Part shown: one piece after another, positions 9,670-18,408 of the stretch
Layout: each line of letters starts with the position of its first letter
Numbering within the stretch: position 1 is the first letter of the stretch
NCBI RefSeq assembly: GCF_004358755.1
Contig: NZ_SMZY01000001.1
Span: 1,362,796-1,426,795, forward strand
Source: Peribacillus frigoritolerans
GTDB lineage: Bacteria; Bacillota; Bacilli; Bacillales; Bacillaceae
DNA: 64,000 nt
Reading direction: 5' to 3'
The notes under the pieces: generated by a model
The model's input: only the letters and a program-made list of their open reading frames with translations
Databases searched by the model: none
What the model was told of the DNA's origin: nothing
Program-made: the position numbers and the translations under genes

Positions 9670-11334
9670 TTAAATTTCCATGATGATCGGTAATATCATC
9701 GGTCTGCGCTTCGTTTGTTCGAATAAGAAACGATTCAGCGCCTCGCGGATATTTAATTTCAATGCAGACCATTCAATACCGTGGCCCTGCATGCTCTTTT
9801 CTACAATTTCCGTAACCATGTCAGAAGCTTTTAAAATAAGTTCTTCTGATTCCCTAACATAGACAAATCCTCTAGAAATAATCTCAGGACCTGAAATCAT
9901 CACTTTTTTAGAGCGGTCGAGGGTGACAACGACAATGAGAATGCCATCCTGGGAAAGAAGTCTGCGGTCTCTCAATACGATGTTTCCGATATCGCCTACG
10001 CCTAATCCGTCTATCAGTACATTTCCTGAAGGGACTTTGGATATGGATTTTACTTTATGCTTTGAAAACTCAATGACATCGCCTTTTTCAACAACAAAAA
10101 TATTATCTTCTTCCATGCCGGCAGATTTAGCAAGTTTAGCGTGTGCTTTTTGCATTTTATACTCGCCGTTAATTGGAATAAAGTATTTCGGCTTCATCAT
10201 ATTCAGCATTAATTTTAATTCTTCCTGACTGCCATGGCCTGATACATGGATTTGTTTTTGTCCGAAAATGACATTCGCTCCGGCACGGTAAAGCTGATCG
10301 ACTGTTTTTGAAAAATGAAGCTCATTTCCCGGTACAGGTGTAGCAGAGATGATGACTGTATCATCTTTTTCAATCCGAATTTGTTTATGAGCACCTTTTG
10401 CCATACGGGTTAAAACCGTGAGGGGTTCTCCCTGATGACCTGTTGTCAGAATGGCTACTTCATTTTTAGGATATTTATCGATATCTTGGACGGGTATGAT
10501 TAAATTTTCACTTTCAGTGATGTATCCTAAATTTTTCGCAATTTCATAAACATTTTTGATTGAATTACCAAGCAGGACAAGTTTTCTCTTATTATCAGAT
10601 GCAGCTTCAATCACTTGGACGATGCGGTTGATGTTTGAAGCATAAATCGCTACAATCGTTCTTCCATTTGCATTGTACATCGCATCTGAAATTTCATGAC
10701 CTACAACTGTCTCAGATGCTGTAAACCCTGGACGCTCCGCATTTGTACTGTCTGATAGAAGACAAAGGACGCCTTCTTCTCCAATCAGAGCCATTTTGCC
10801 TAAATCAGAGCTTGTATTAAGTACAGGTGTTGTATCAAATTTAAAATCCCCTGTATGCACAATTGATCCAAGTGAAGTGTGGAAGCATACTCCGACTGAG
10901 TCAGGAATGCTGTGAATCGTTCTGAAGAAAGACACATTCACCCCATCAAAATCTAAAACAGTGGAAGAATCAACTTCCTGATAATCTGCCTTTTGCTTCG
11001 GATTTAGTTCTTTTACCTTTTGGGACACTAACGCGAGAGTCAATTTCGTACCATAAACTGGAATCGACAGATGTCTCAGCACATAGAAAACGCCGCCAAT
11101 GTTCTCGTCGTGACCGTGTGTTAAAAAGATGCCCTTCACGCGATCTGCATTCTCCCGCAAGTATGTAATGTCAGGAATGACCATATCAATCCCTAACATC
11201 CCGGCTTCTGGATACATCAATCCAGCATCAACGATAAAGATGTTATGATCGATTTCAATGACATACAGATTCTTGCCAATTTCTCCAACTCCGCCTAGGG
11301 CAATAATCTTGATGTTTTCTGTCTGTTTATTCAA
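9670..11334 (-). CDS. rnjB: Ribonuclease J2
   Basis: Metallo-beta-lactamase/beta-CASP RNase subunit of 554 aa that pairs with RNase J1 in mRNA decay. The N-terminal lactamase fold starts at NIKIIALGGVGEIGKN. The expected HxHxDH metal motif reads HGHDEN at residues 73-78, so its Asp and last His are replaced by Glu and Asn. J2 proteins are weakly active or inactive, and this pattern separates it from J1. Beta-CASP segments lie mid-protein and a C-terminal dimerisation domain ends the chain. The start is the TTG at 11334, with AAGGAGG 8 nt upstream; an ATG at 11361 lacks such a site. Position next to dapA matches B. subtilis ymfA. Confidence 0.93.
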   Translation of the reverse strand: MNKQTENIKIIALGGVGEIGKNLYVIEIDHNIFIVDAGLMYPEAGMLGIDMVIPDITYLRENADRVKGIFLTHGHDENIGGVFYVLRHLSIPVYGTKLTLALVSQKVKELNPKQKADYQEVDSSTVLDFDGVNVSFFRTIHSIPDSVGVCFHTSLGSIVHTGDFKFDTTPVLNTSSDLGKMALIGEEGVLCLLSDSTNAERPGFTASETVVGHEISDAMYNANGRTIVAIYASNINRIVQVIEAASDNKRKLVLLGNSIKNVYEIAKNLGYITESENLIIPVQDIDKYPKNEVAILTTGHQGEPLTVLTRMAKGAHKQIRIEKDDTVIISATPVPGNELHFSKTVDQLYRAGANVIFGQKQIHVSGHGSQEELKLMLNMMKPKYFIPINGEYKMQKAHAKLAKSAGMEEDNIFVVEKGDVIEFSKHKVKSISKVPSGNVLIDGLGVGDIGNIVLRDRRLLSQDGILIVVVTLDRSKKVMISGPEIISRGFVYVRESEELILKASDMVTEIVEKSMQGHGIEWSALKLNIREALNRFLFEQTKRRPMILPIIMEI

Positions 11335-11470
11335 TTGGTAATCCTCCTTGAACCCGTCCAATACAACTACTGCCTATTATAACTGATGAAAGAAATGGAA
11401 TACAAGGAAATAATCTCTTGGAAGCTTAGGAAATGAAAAGAATACGAGTCAATTTTCATTTAATGAGATT

Positions 11471-11498
11471 AAAAAAGGACCAATCCTGTGATTGGTCC
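11471..11498 (-). terminator. Intrinsic terminator of dapA
   Basis: Perfect 8-bp stem GGACCAAT / ATTGGTCC, 6-nt loop, then T6 on the minus strand. It lies 9 nt past the dapA stop. Confidence 0.9.
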
Positions 11499-11506
11499 TC
11501 TTGTTT

Positions 11507-12379
11507 TCAGATGGAGTGGATGACGTTCGTCAATTCATTTCTTTCTGTTTCAGTTAATGAGACGAGCGGCAGTCTTACAGGTCCTACGTCAAGACCTTTG
11601 AGCTGAAGAGCCGTTTTAACAGGTGCCGGGTTTGGTGCTTTGAAAAGCTGTTTCATTACAGGAAGCAGCTGACGGTGAATCGCGCCTGCTCTTACATTTT
11701 CACCCGTGTTAAAAGCAGCAATCATTTCCTGCATTTCGTTTCCGATCACATGTGAAGCTACAGAGACCACCCCTGCACCCCCGATAGAAAGAACAGGAAG
11801 CGTCAAGCCGTCATCTCCAGAATATAAAGCGAAATCTTCCGGCGTTTTTGAAATAATTTCAGACATTGCATCCAAATCACCGCTCGCTTCTTTCACAGCA
11901 GCCACATTTGGAAGCTCTGCAAGGCGGGCGATGGTATCCGGAGAAATGCTTACTACTGTGCGTCCAGGTACATTGTAAATCATAACAGGAAGCTCAGTGG
12001 CCTCTGCAATCGTTTTAAAATGCAGGTAAAGGCCCTCTTGATTTGGCTTATTGTAATAAGGTGCTACAAGCATCACTGCGTCCACTCCTGCAGCTTCTGC
12101 TTTTTTTGTCAAATCAATTGATGCTTTCGTGTTGTTGCTGCCTGTGCCGGCAATAACAGGCACTCTGCCGTTTACTTCAGAAACAACATGCTTAAATAAA
12201 GCGATCTTTTCTTCTGATGTAAGTGTAGGAGATTCTCCTGTCGTTCCTGCCACAACTAATGAATCTGATCCATTTTGAATTAAGAAATTCACTAGCTGTG
12301 ATGTTTTAGCAAAATCAATGTTTCCATTTTTATCAAACGGGGTTACCATGGCTGTAGATACTTTTCCAAAGTCAATCAT
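11507..12379 (-). CDS. dapA: 4-hydroxy-tetrahydrodipicolinate synthase
   Basis: Cytosolic TIM-barrel aldolase of 290 aa that condenses pyruvate with aspartate semialdehyde. It is the committed step to diaminopimelate, lysine and dipicolinate. The Schiff-base Lys is K163 in AAVKEASGD. The catalytic Thr/Tyr set is visible as GTTGES at 45-50 and IYNVPGR with Tyr135. It lies 35 bp after dapG in an asd-dapG-dapA series, the supply line for both cell wall and the spoVF products. Length and motifs are normal. Confidence 0.96.
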   Translation of the reverse strand: MIDFGKVSTAMVTPFDKNGNIDFAKTSQLVNFLIQNGSDSLVVAGTTGESPTLTSEEKIALFKHVVSEVNGRVPVIAGTGSNNTKASIDLTKKAEAAGVDAVMLVAPYYNKPNQEGLYLHFKTIAEATELPVMIYNVPGRTVVSISPDTIARLAELPNVAAVKEASGDLDAMSEIISKTPEDFALYSGDDGLTLPVLSIGGAGVVSVASHVIGNEMQEMIAAFNTGENVRAGAIHRQLLPVMKQLFKAPNPAPVKTALQLKGLDVGPVRLPLVSLTETERNELTNVIHSI

Positions 12380-12414
12380 TGTGTCACTCCTCTTTATTCA
12401 CTTGAATCTTAGTG

Positions 12415-13629
12415 TTAGTCCGATAGATCAAATGCTTCATGCAAAGCGTTGACTGCATTAATCATATCCTCTTCTTTTACCAATACCCAAATTGTTGTAT
12501 GACTATCTGCCGATTGAAGAATTTGTATGCCCTGTTCAGACAGTGCAGTTACAATTTTAGCCGTAACACCGGGCACTCCGGCGATCCCCGCTCCAACTGT
12601 CGAAACTTTTGCACAATGCCTTTTAACGGCTGGTTCATAATCCATGCCTCTTAAAATTTCAATCGCAGCATCTGTTACATCTTCTGCAACCGTATAGATA
12701 ACAGATCTTGGCGTGATATTGAAGAAATCGACACTGATCCCTGCGCGCGCCATTGCTTTAAATACCTCAGTCTGCACCTCATATTGTCCTTCTTTGGCAG
12801 AGACATGAATCTGTGTGACATTTGATACGTTGGCGATGCCTGTGATCAGTCTGTCATTGATGTCACTGCCCAGATTTTCAGAATGATGGGAGGTAACAAG
12901 TGTGCCAAGACTTTCTGAATAGGTTGAACGGATTCTGATTGGGACTTTGGCCTGCATGGCAATTTCAACAGCCCGCGGGTGAATCACTTTTGCCCCCTGA
13001 TACGCAAGGTTGCAAATCTCTGTATACGTAACAGTTGTAAGCGGCTTTGCTTTTTCAACTATTCTTGGATCTGCTGTCATGACACCTTCTACATCCGTAA
13101 AAATATCAATGAATTCTGCTTCAAGAGCTGCTCCAAGCGCAGCTGCGGATGTATCGCTGCCGCCTCTGCCGATCGTCGTTATGTCGCCGCTTTTAGTTGC
13201 TCCCTGGAAACCGGCAACAACAACCACATCATTGTAGTCCAGCTCTCTTCTGAGACGCTCGCATCTCATATCAAGGATCTTTGCATTTGTATAGTCTTCA
13301 TTTGTTAAAAATCCTGCCTGTGCTCCGCTCAGTGAAGAAGCTGCAATTCCTTCTGACTTCAGCATGCTTGTGAAAACTACAGAAGAGATTGTTTCGCCGC
13401 AGGATAACAGCATATCCTGTTCCCGCTTTGAAATCGAAGCTGTGCCGCCGTATAGAAGATTTAAAAATGAATCTGTCGCGTACGGGTCCCCGTTTCTGCC
13501 CATTGCTGAGACAACTACAACCACTTTATACTGCTCTTTTAATGCATCACTTATATGTTTTAATGCCATTTTCCGGCCGTGATCATCTTTAACAGATGTT
13601 CCGCCGAATTTTTGAACGATTATTTTCAT
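12415..13629 (-). CDS. dapG: Aspartokinase I (diaminopimelate-sensitive type)
   Basis: Aspartate kinase of 404 aa, the first enzyme of the aspartate family pathway. The N-terminal amino-acid kinase domain starts with the KFGGTSV motif at residues 7-13 and includes GRGGSDTSA and FTDVEGVMTADPR. Two ACT domains from about residue 265 on bind the effector. In B. subtilis DapG is the diaminopimelate-inhibited isozyme of the asd-dapG-dapA cluster. The same placement here supports that assignment over LysC or ThrD. No lysine riboswitch precedes it, again as expected for dapG. Confidence 0.93.
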   Translation of the reverse strand: MKIIVQKFGGTSVKDDHGRKMALKHISDALKEQYKVVVVVSAMGRNGDPYATDSFLNLLYGGTASISKREQDMLLSCGETISSVVFTSMLKSEGIAASSLSGAQAGFLTNEDYTNAKILDMRCERLRRELDYNDVVVVAGFQGATKSGDITTIGRGGSDTSAAALGAALEAEFIDIFTDVEGVMTADPRIVEKAKPLTTVTYTEICNLAYQGAKVIHPRAVEIAMQAKVPIRIRSTYSESLGTLVTSHHSENLGSDINDRLITGIANVSNVTQIHVSAKEGQYEVQTEVFKAMARAGISVDFFNITPRSVIYTVAEDVTDAAIEILRGMDYEPAVKRHCAKVSTVGAGIAGVPGVTAKIVTALSEQGIQILQSADSHTTIWVLVKEEDMINAVNALHEAFDLSD

Positions 13630-13659
13630 CCTTACACCCCGACTCTATACGTAAGAGAA

Positions 13660-13688
13660 GAGAGCAGGTATTATGTACCCTCGCTCTC
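13660..13688 (-). other. Imperfect hairpin between asd and dapG
   Basis: GAGAGC/GCTCTC outer and GGTA/TACC inner stems with a 5-nt loop and an internal bulge. The 3' side on the minus strand is only pyrimidine-rich (TTCTCTTACG), so it is a weak terminator or an mRNA processing site rather than a clear stop. Confidence 0.35.
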
Positions 13689-13699
13689 TCCGACCCTGC

Positions 13700-14743
13700 T
13701 TATACTAATTTCAATTTAACAAGACTTTCTGCAATCTGAACAGAGTTCCATGCAGCACCTTTTAAGAGATTATCAGAGACGATCCACAAATGGAAGCCAT
13801 TTGCACGATCAGGATCTTTGCGGATGCGTCCGACAAATACATCATTTTTTCCTACACAGTCTGCAGGCATTGGATATGTTTGTGTAAGCGGATCATCCTG
13901 AAGAGTAACTCCAGGTGCATCTTTTAATAATTCATGAATGTCCTGAACACTGACAGAATCTGAATCAAGTTCAATATAAACAGATTCAGAATGACCAGTC
14001 TCAACCGGAATTCGCACACAAGTAGCGGCAATTTCAAGGTTTGACATGTGCATGATTTTTTTCGTTTCATTCATCATTTTCATTTCTTCGAAAGTAAAGC
14101 CATTTTCTTCAAATTTATCAATTTGAGGAATGGCATTAAAGGCAATCTGGAAATGCTTTTTATCGCCTTTAACAGGGAGAATTTCAGGAGTAAACTCTTC
14201 GCCTTTTAAGATTGCTTCCGATTGGGTTTTTAATTCTTCAATTGCAGCGGCGCCGGATCCTGATACTGCCTGGTATGTCGATACGATTACTTTGTTTAAG
14301 CCGTGAGCCTTTCGCAAAGGTTCGAGAGCAACAACCATTTGGATAGTAGAGCAGTTTGGATTGGCGATAATGCCGTTATGTTCGTTAATATCTTCCTCAT
14401 TTACTTCTGGAACGACAAGCGGAACATTTTCATCCATGCGGAAGGCACTTGTATTATCAACAACAATTGCCCCGTGCTTGACAGCTTCAGGAGCAAATTC
14501 TTTAGAAACACTGCCGCCTGCGCTGAAAAGGGCGATTTGAACACCTTTAAAGCTGTCAGGGCTTGCAGCCTGAACTTCATATTCCTCTCCTTTAAACATG
14601 ACTTTTTTGCCTGCCGATCTTGCAGAAGACAATAAAGTCAGTTTAGAAATAGGAAAGTCCCGCTCTTCCAAAGTCTGCAGCATTTGCTGTCCCACTGCGC
14701 CTGTTGCACCAAGGACAGCAACATGATAACCATTAGTATTCAT
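13700..14743 (-). CDS. asd: Aspartate-semialdehyde dehydrogenase
   Basis: NADPH-dependent enzyme of 347 aa that reduces aspartyl phosphate to aspartate semialdehyde, the DapA substrate. The nucleotide-binding GATGAVGQQM motif is at residues 12-21. The catalytic Cys is C131 in NPNCST. The distal His/Arg motif lies in the RIPVETGHSESV segment. It is 139 bp after spoVFB and 70 bp before dapG. No separate terminator after spoVFB is visible, so transcription from the sporulation promoter could continue into asd. Confidence 0.96.
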   Translation of the reverse strand: MNTNGYHVAVLGATGAVGQQMLQTLEERDFPISKLTLLSSARSAGKKVMFKGEEYEVQAASPDSFKGVQIALFSAGGSVSKEFAPEAVKHGAIVVDNTSAFRMDENVPLVVPEVNEEDINEHNGIIANPNCSTIQMVVALEPLRKAHGLNKVIVSTYQAVSGSGAAAIEELKTQSEAILKGEEFTPEILPVKGDKKHFQIAFNAIPQIDKFEENGFTFEEMKMMNETKKIMHMSNLEIAATCVRIPVETGHSESVYIELDSDSVSVQDIHELLKDAPGVTLQDDPLTQTYPMPADCVGKNDVFVGRIRKDPDRANGFHLWIVSDNLLKGAAWNSVQIAESLVKLKLV

Positions 14744-14882
14744 AAATCAAAACTCCTTCCGCGATTATCCGTATACAACCCGGATTAACTTTATATCATA
14801 TTGTGTATTAGTTTATCATAGACTAGGTGTATTCATTATACAACCATGATTTTTCTTGCCTTCTATTCTATCAAGAAGGAGG

Positions 14883-15482
14883 CTATTCGTCATCACGAAA
14901 TTTTTCAATGATCACCGGCTGAAATTGCGAATGCTCTAATGCTGCTTCTACTGTTTCCAATAATAAGTCCATTTTAGCCACTAAAGAATTCGGCTTTTTA
15001 AAAGGAGCATCCTGGCCGAATGGAATAAAATAAATATTCTTTGCCGCCATCAGCTTCATCAGATTTGCACCGTTTAAACCAAGCCCGTCATTCGTCGAGA
15101 TGCCAAGTACTACAGGTTTGTGGTTTCTTAAAGTAGCCTTTGCAGCCATCAGCACCGGTGATTCTGTCATCGCATTTGCAAGCTTGCTCATTGAATTTCC
15201 GGTCATAGGGGCAACAACCATGCAGTCAAGCGGAATTTTCGGCCCAAGGGGTTCTGCTCCTACAATGGAATCAATGACTTTATGGCCAGTCAGTTCTTCA
15301 ATCTTTTTTATCCACTCCTCACCTTCGCCAAATCTTGTGTTAGTGAATTTCACCGTATTTGTGACGACAGGCATGACATCTGCTCCTTCGTCAATCAACC
15401 GTTTAATCTGCGGATAAACTGCATCATATGTGCAGTGAGACCCCGTTAGTCCAAATCCGATTCTTTTGCCTTTAACCTTCAT
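14883..15482 (-). CDS. spoVFB: Dipicolinate synthase subunit B
   Basis: Flavoprotein-like subunit of the mother-cell dipicolinate synthase, 199 aa. The N-terminal segment GKRIGFGLTGSHCTYD and the PMTGNSMSKLANAMTESPV segment near 93-111 match the flavoprotein (Dfp-like) fold of DpaB. Together with SpoVFA it oxidises the DapA product to dipicolinic acid, which is pumped into the spore core. Its ATG overlaps the spoVFA stop by 4 nt (15479-15482), so the subunits are translationally coupled. Confidence 0.93.
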   Translation of the reverse strand: MKVKGKRIGFGLTGSHCTYDAVYPQIKRLIDEGADVMPVVTNTVKFTNTRFGEGEEWIKKIEELTGHKVIDSIVGAEPLGPKIPLDCMVVAPMTGNSMSKLANAMTESPVLMAAKATLRNHKPVVLGISTNDGLGLNGANLMKLMAAKNIYFIPFGQDAPFKKPNSLVAKMDLLLETVEAALEHSQFQPVIIEKFRDDE

Positions 15483-16381
15483 GATGATGACCCCTTCCTT
15501 TTGGAGAATTCCTCTGTAAGCAGCGCCGCCAATACGTTCGCCACAATCTGACCGGCCGTTTTCGGTGCGACTATCCCCGGAAGACCCGGTGCGAGCAATG
15601 CTTTTATGCCCCTTTTTTCAGCATATTTAAAATCCGTTCCCCCCGGCTTTGATGCAAGGTCAATGATCAATGTGTGTGCAGGCATTTTTGAGATCACCTT
15701 TGCCGTCACGATGTGATAAGGAATCGTATTAATGCAGATGTCTATTTGAGAAACTTCTTTTTCAAGATCCTCAAGCTGAAAAGACTCAAGTCCCATTTCA
15801 ATAATTCTTGCAATATGCGAAGACTTTCTTGCTCCCACCTTCACTTTTGCCCCGAGTGCCGAGAATGTGCGCGCTACGCTCATTCCTACCCGTCCAAGTC
15901 CCAGTACAGCAATTCTTGAACCGTGGATCGTAAAATCGGTGTGCTGAATAGCCATCATAATTGTTCCTTCTACGGTCGGAATAGAATTGTATATCGCTAC
16001 ATCATCTCTTTCAAAAAGCTGAACAAGTTCTCGATTTGTTCCATCAATTATTCCATCTAAGTATGGATTGCTGATTCCAGAATAAATGATGCAGTGAGGA
16101 GGTGTTCTTGCAATAATCTCCTCCGTTAACACTACTTCCTCATTGGAGAAGATTGTATCGACGTGCCCTTCTAAATTCGTTCCGGGAACAGGCAGAATAA
16201 TGACATCTATTTCTTCAAATTGCACTTCGGCAAGCTTTAATTTCGCGGCTCCGGTAAATCCATGATCCAGCTGGTCAAAGCCTACCAAAAAAAGCTTTGC
16301 ATCAAGTTCAGTCAATTTCCGTATGACCTCCAGCTGCCGAGCATCTCCTCCAATGACTGCTATGTTAAGTCCTGTTAACAT
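15479..16381 (-). CDS. spoVFA: Dipicolinate synthase subunit A
   Basis: NAD(P)-binding subunit of dipicolinate synthase, 300 aa. It has an N-terminal DpaA domain starting LNIAVIGGDARQLEV, then a second Rossmann fold with VLGLGRVGMSVAR near residues 160-172, related to S-adenosylhomocysteine hydrolase and D-2-hydroxyacid dehydrogenases. It is expressed in the mother cell under sigma-K in B. subtilis. A matching candidate promoter is at 16453-16481. It heads the spoVFA-spoVFB pair immediately upstream of the asd-dapG-dapA genes. Confidence 0.94.
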   Translation of the reverse strand: MLTGLNIAVIGGDARQLEVIRKLTELDAKLFLVGFDQLDHGFTGAAKLKLAEVQFEEIDVIILPVPGTNLEGHVDTIFSNEEVVLTEEIIARTPPHCIIYSGISNPYLDGIIDGTNRELVQLFERDDVAIYNSIPTVEGTIMMAIQHTDFTIHGSRIAVLGLGRVGMSVARTFSALGAKVKVGARKSSHIARIIEMGLESFQLEDLEKEVSQIDICINTIPYHIVTAKVISKMPAHTLIIDLASKPGGTDFKYAEKRGIKALLAPGLPGIVAPKTAGQIVANVLAALLTEEFSKRKGSSS

Positions 16382-16740
16382 ACGACCCTTTCACCTACTT
16401 TTTCGCGATGTATATATTCATATTGATTAAATCCTGAGTGAACTTACTTAAACATCTTATGTAATATCAGCGGGCGGGGTGATAGACTTTCCTGCATATA
16501 ATTATGAGTCAGGCAGTTGACTTTCAGCATGTTGAAATCAGCAGCAGATCAGCCTATGCACACAAATAATGAATCGTTTTACTGCTGTCTCTTAGAAGCT
16601 GATCCCATCAGAAATGCGCAAGCGCCCGATTAGCGCAGGCATGACAGATAAGGATCAGGCAGAAAAGGCGCGCCGTTCTGTCCGAGAAGCCTGAGCGATT
16701 CCGCCCGCATCAAAGCGCAAAATTTTATACTTCTTTTCCC
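16382..16740. other. spoVFA upstream region, partly GC-rich and unexplained
   Basis: About 360 bp with no supported gene. The low-coordinate part holds the spoVFA ribosome site and the candidate sigma-K promoter. The stretch at about 16610-16720 is visibly richer in GC than its neighbours. It contains two short palindromes, GCGC-aa-GCGC at 16617-16626 and GGCGCGCC near 16668. It could be a dispersed intergenic repeat or a decayed gene. Nothing in it can be read as protein. Confidence 0.5.
16453..16481 (-). promoter_or_regulatory. Candidate sigma-K promoter for spoVFAB
   Basis: Minus strand: CACC at 16481-16478, a 16-bp spacer, then CATAAGATG at 16461-16453. It resembles the sigma-K consensus (AC core at -35, CATAnnnTA at -10) with one mismatch in the -10. 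It would give a leader of roughly 65 nt before spoVFA. In B. subtilis spoVF is a sigma-K target. Confidence 0.45.
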
Positions 16741-16772
16741 ATAAAAAAAAGCGACTGAAGTCCAATCGCTTT
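16741..16772 (-). terminator. Intrinsic terminator of ymxH
   Basis: Stem AAAGCGA / TCGCTTT with an 11-nt loop that can pair further (GACT/AGTC register), then a T8 run on the minus strand. It starts in the ymxH stop codon. Confidence 0.8.
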
Positions 16773-17029
16773 CACTCTAAAAGTTTTATTTGCTCATCTT
16801 CAATGTCTAAAATAATCATATCGGTGCCGATCTTTTTAATGTGAAGCCAGGGGACTCTTATTTCACCTCCCTGCTTTCTGAACCCAAACCATTTGACAGA
16901 CGGAATGACAAGGGCGGTTATTTGACCGGTCTGTTCATTAATCTCAAGGTCCGTTTGTCCTAAAATTCCCAATCTCTCAGCTCTTTTCACATCTACGATT
17001 TCTTTTCCGCTCAGCTCGCTCAGCCTCAT
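16772..17029 (-). CDS. ymxH: YlmC/YmxH-family PRC-barrel protein
   Basis: 85-aa protein of the YlmC/YmxH sporulation-associated family, the same length as B. subtilis YmxH. The sequence begins MRLSELSGKEIVDVKRAERLG and folds as a PRC-barrel (beta-rich; IRVPWLHIKKIG near the C-terminus). Molecular function is unknown. The ATG at 17029 is preferred because the family starts there and GGTGAT precedes it. The in-frame upstream ATG at 17062 would add 11 charged residues not seen in the family. It sits between its own terminator and that of mlpA, so it appears monocistronic. Confidence 0.8.
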   Translation of the reverse strand: MRLSELSGKEIVDVKRAERLGILGQTDLEINEQTGQITALVIPSVKWFGFRKQGGEIRVPWLHIKKIGTDMIILDIEDEQIKLLE

Positions 17030-17070
17030 GGTATCACCATCCTTTTTATCATATATATCCATTTGGACAT

Positions 17071-17104
17071 AAAAAAGACCTGCAGGAAAATCCCTGCAGG
17101 TCTT
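17071..17104 (-). terminator. Intrinsic terminator of mlpA
   Basis: Perfect 12-bp stem AAGACCTGCAGG / CCTGCAGGTCTT with a 6-nt loop, then T-rich sequence on the minus strand, 7 nt after the mlpA stop. It is one of the strongest hairpins of the window. Confidence 0.9.
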
Positions 17105-17110
17105 AGCTGA

Positions 17111-18352
17111 TTATTGTTTAAAAGCAGATGGAAGCTTTCCATCCGGGCTGATCAGAGCAATGGAGTAGTCATCTGTAAATAATTGTTTAGCGAGTGCATT
17201 TACATTATCTGCAGTAACTTCATTGATCTTTTCAATCATTTCATCCAGGCTGCGGTGACGGCCAAGAAGAAGTTCATTTTTACCGTTTCGGCTCATGCGG
17301 CTGTTTGTGCTTTCTAAGCTGAGCATCAAATTGCCCTTCATTTGCTCAATGCTGTTTGTAAGCTCTTTTGAAGTGATGCCTTCTTTTTTCAATGTAGCAA
17401 GTGTTTCCTGGATCGTTTCAAACAGAACATCAAGCTGTGCACGGCCTGTGCCGCCGTATATCGTCAGCATGCCATTGTCCTGGTAAGAAGAGTGATAGGA
17501 GAAAACGGAATAGGCAAGCCCTTTTTGCTCACGGACATCCTGGAACAGTCTTGAGCTCATGCTGCCGCCAAGTACGTTATTTAATACAATCAGATCATAA
17601 ATTTTCTCGTGGCCGACTTGAAGTCCGTCAAAGCCGATGCAAAGATGAGCCTGCTCTGTATCTTTTTTGCGCGCAAGCTTATGAGTCATGAATGCAGGTG
17701 CGCCAATTTCAGTTCCCTTTTGAGACGTCTCAAACGAACCGAATTGTTTTTCGACCTCCGCAATAAAGCTCTCTGAAATATTGCCGGCTACAGAAATTAC
17801 GACGTTTTCTGGAGTGTAATATTGATCCATATACTCTCTCAATGTGTCGCTCTCGAATTTCGCAAGCGTTTCTTCTGTTCCCAAAATAGGATACCCCAGC
17901 GGATGATCGCCGTATGTTGCTTTGCTGAGCAAATCATGTACGATATCGTCCGGAGTATCTTCATACATTTTAATTTCTTCGTAAACAACATTTTTCTCTT
18001 TTTTCAGCTCAATGTCATCAAACGTTGAGTTGAAGAACATATCTGCAAGCACTTCAAGTGCATAGTCAGAATGTTCATCAAGCACTTTTGCATAATAACA
18101 TGTGTATTCTTTAGAAGTAAAAGCGTTTACTTGCCCGCCGATGCTGTCAAATGATTCAGCAATATCCCGTGCTGATCTTGTTTTTGTGCCTTTGAAAAAC
18201 ATATGCTCTAAAAAGTGGGAAATCCCATTGTTTTTTTCATTTTCGTTTCGTGAGCCAGTGCCAATCCATACCCCGATTGCAACTGATCTTACGTGAGGGA
18301 TATTTTCGAGCACGATTCTTACACCATTTTGGCATGTATACTTTTTAATCAA
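17111..18352 (-). CDS. mlpA: M16-family zinc metalloprotease MlpA (YmxG)
   Basis: Insulinase/mitochondrial-processing-peptidase-like protease of 413 aa. The inverted zinc motif HFLEH is at residues 46-50 (His46, Glu49, His50). A distal Glu in VVYEEIKMYED supplies the third ligand. The C-terminal half is the non-catalytic M16 domain. It is cytosolic, as no signal peptide is present. B. subtilis MlpA/YmxG lies at the same place, next to ylxY and ymxH, and has been linked to regulation of extracellular proteases. The substrate is unknown. Confidence 0.9.
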   Translation of the reverse strand: MIKKYTCQNGVRIVLENIPHVRSVAIGVWIGTGSRNENEKNNGISHFLEHMFFKGTKTRSARDIAESFDSIGGQVNAFTSKEYTCYYAKVLDEHSDYALEVLADMFFNSTFDDIELKKEKNVVYEEIKMYEDTPDDIVHDLLSKATYGDHPLGYPILGTEETLAKFESDTLREYMDQYYTPENVVISVAGNISESFIAEVEKQFGSFETSQKGTEIGAPAFMTHKLARKKDTEQAHLCIGFDGLQVGHEKIYDLIVLNNVLGGSMSSRLFQDVREQKGLAYSVFSYHSSYQDNGMLTIYGGTGRAQLDVLFETIQETLATLKKEGITSKELTNSIEQMKGNLMLSLESTNSRMSRNGKNELLLGRHRSLDEMIEKINEVTADNVNALAKQLFTDDYSIALISPDGKLPSAFKQ

Positions 18353-18408
18353 ACTTGTTCCTCCTATCTATCTGTAAGCTCCAAGGATCTCTAATTGATG
18401 TGAATATG

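Noticed and set aside
13630-13699. Lysine riboswitch upstream of dapG
   Set aside because: Only 70 bp between asd and dapG, with one imperfect hairpin; no room for the aptamer.
14835-14840. TATAAT on the minus strand upstream of asd as a promoter
   Set aside because: No acceptable -35 at 16-18 bp, so I do not list it as a promoter.
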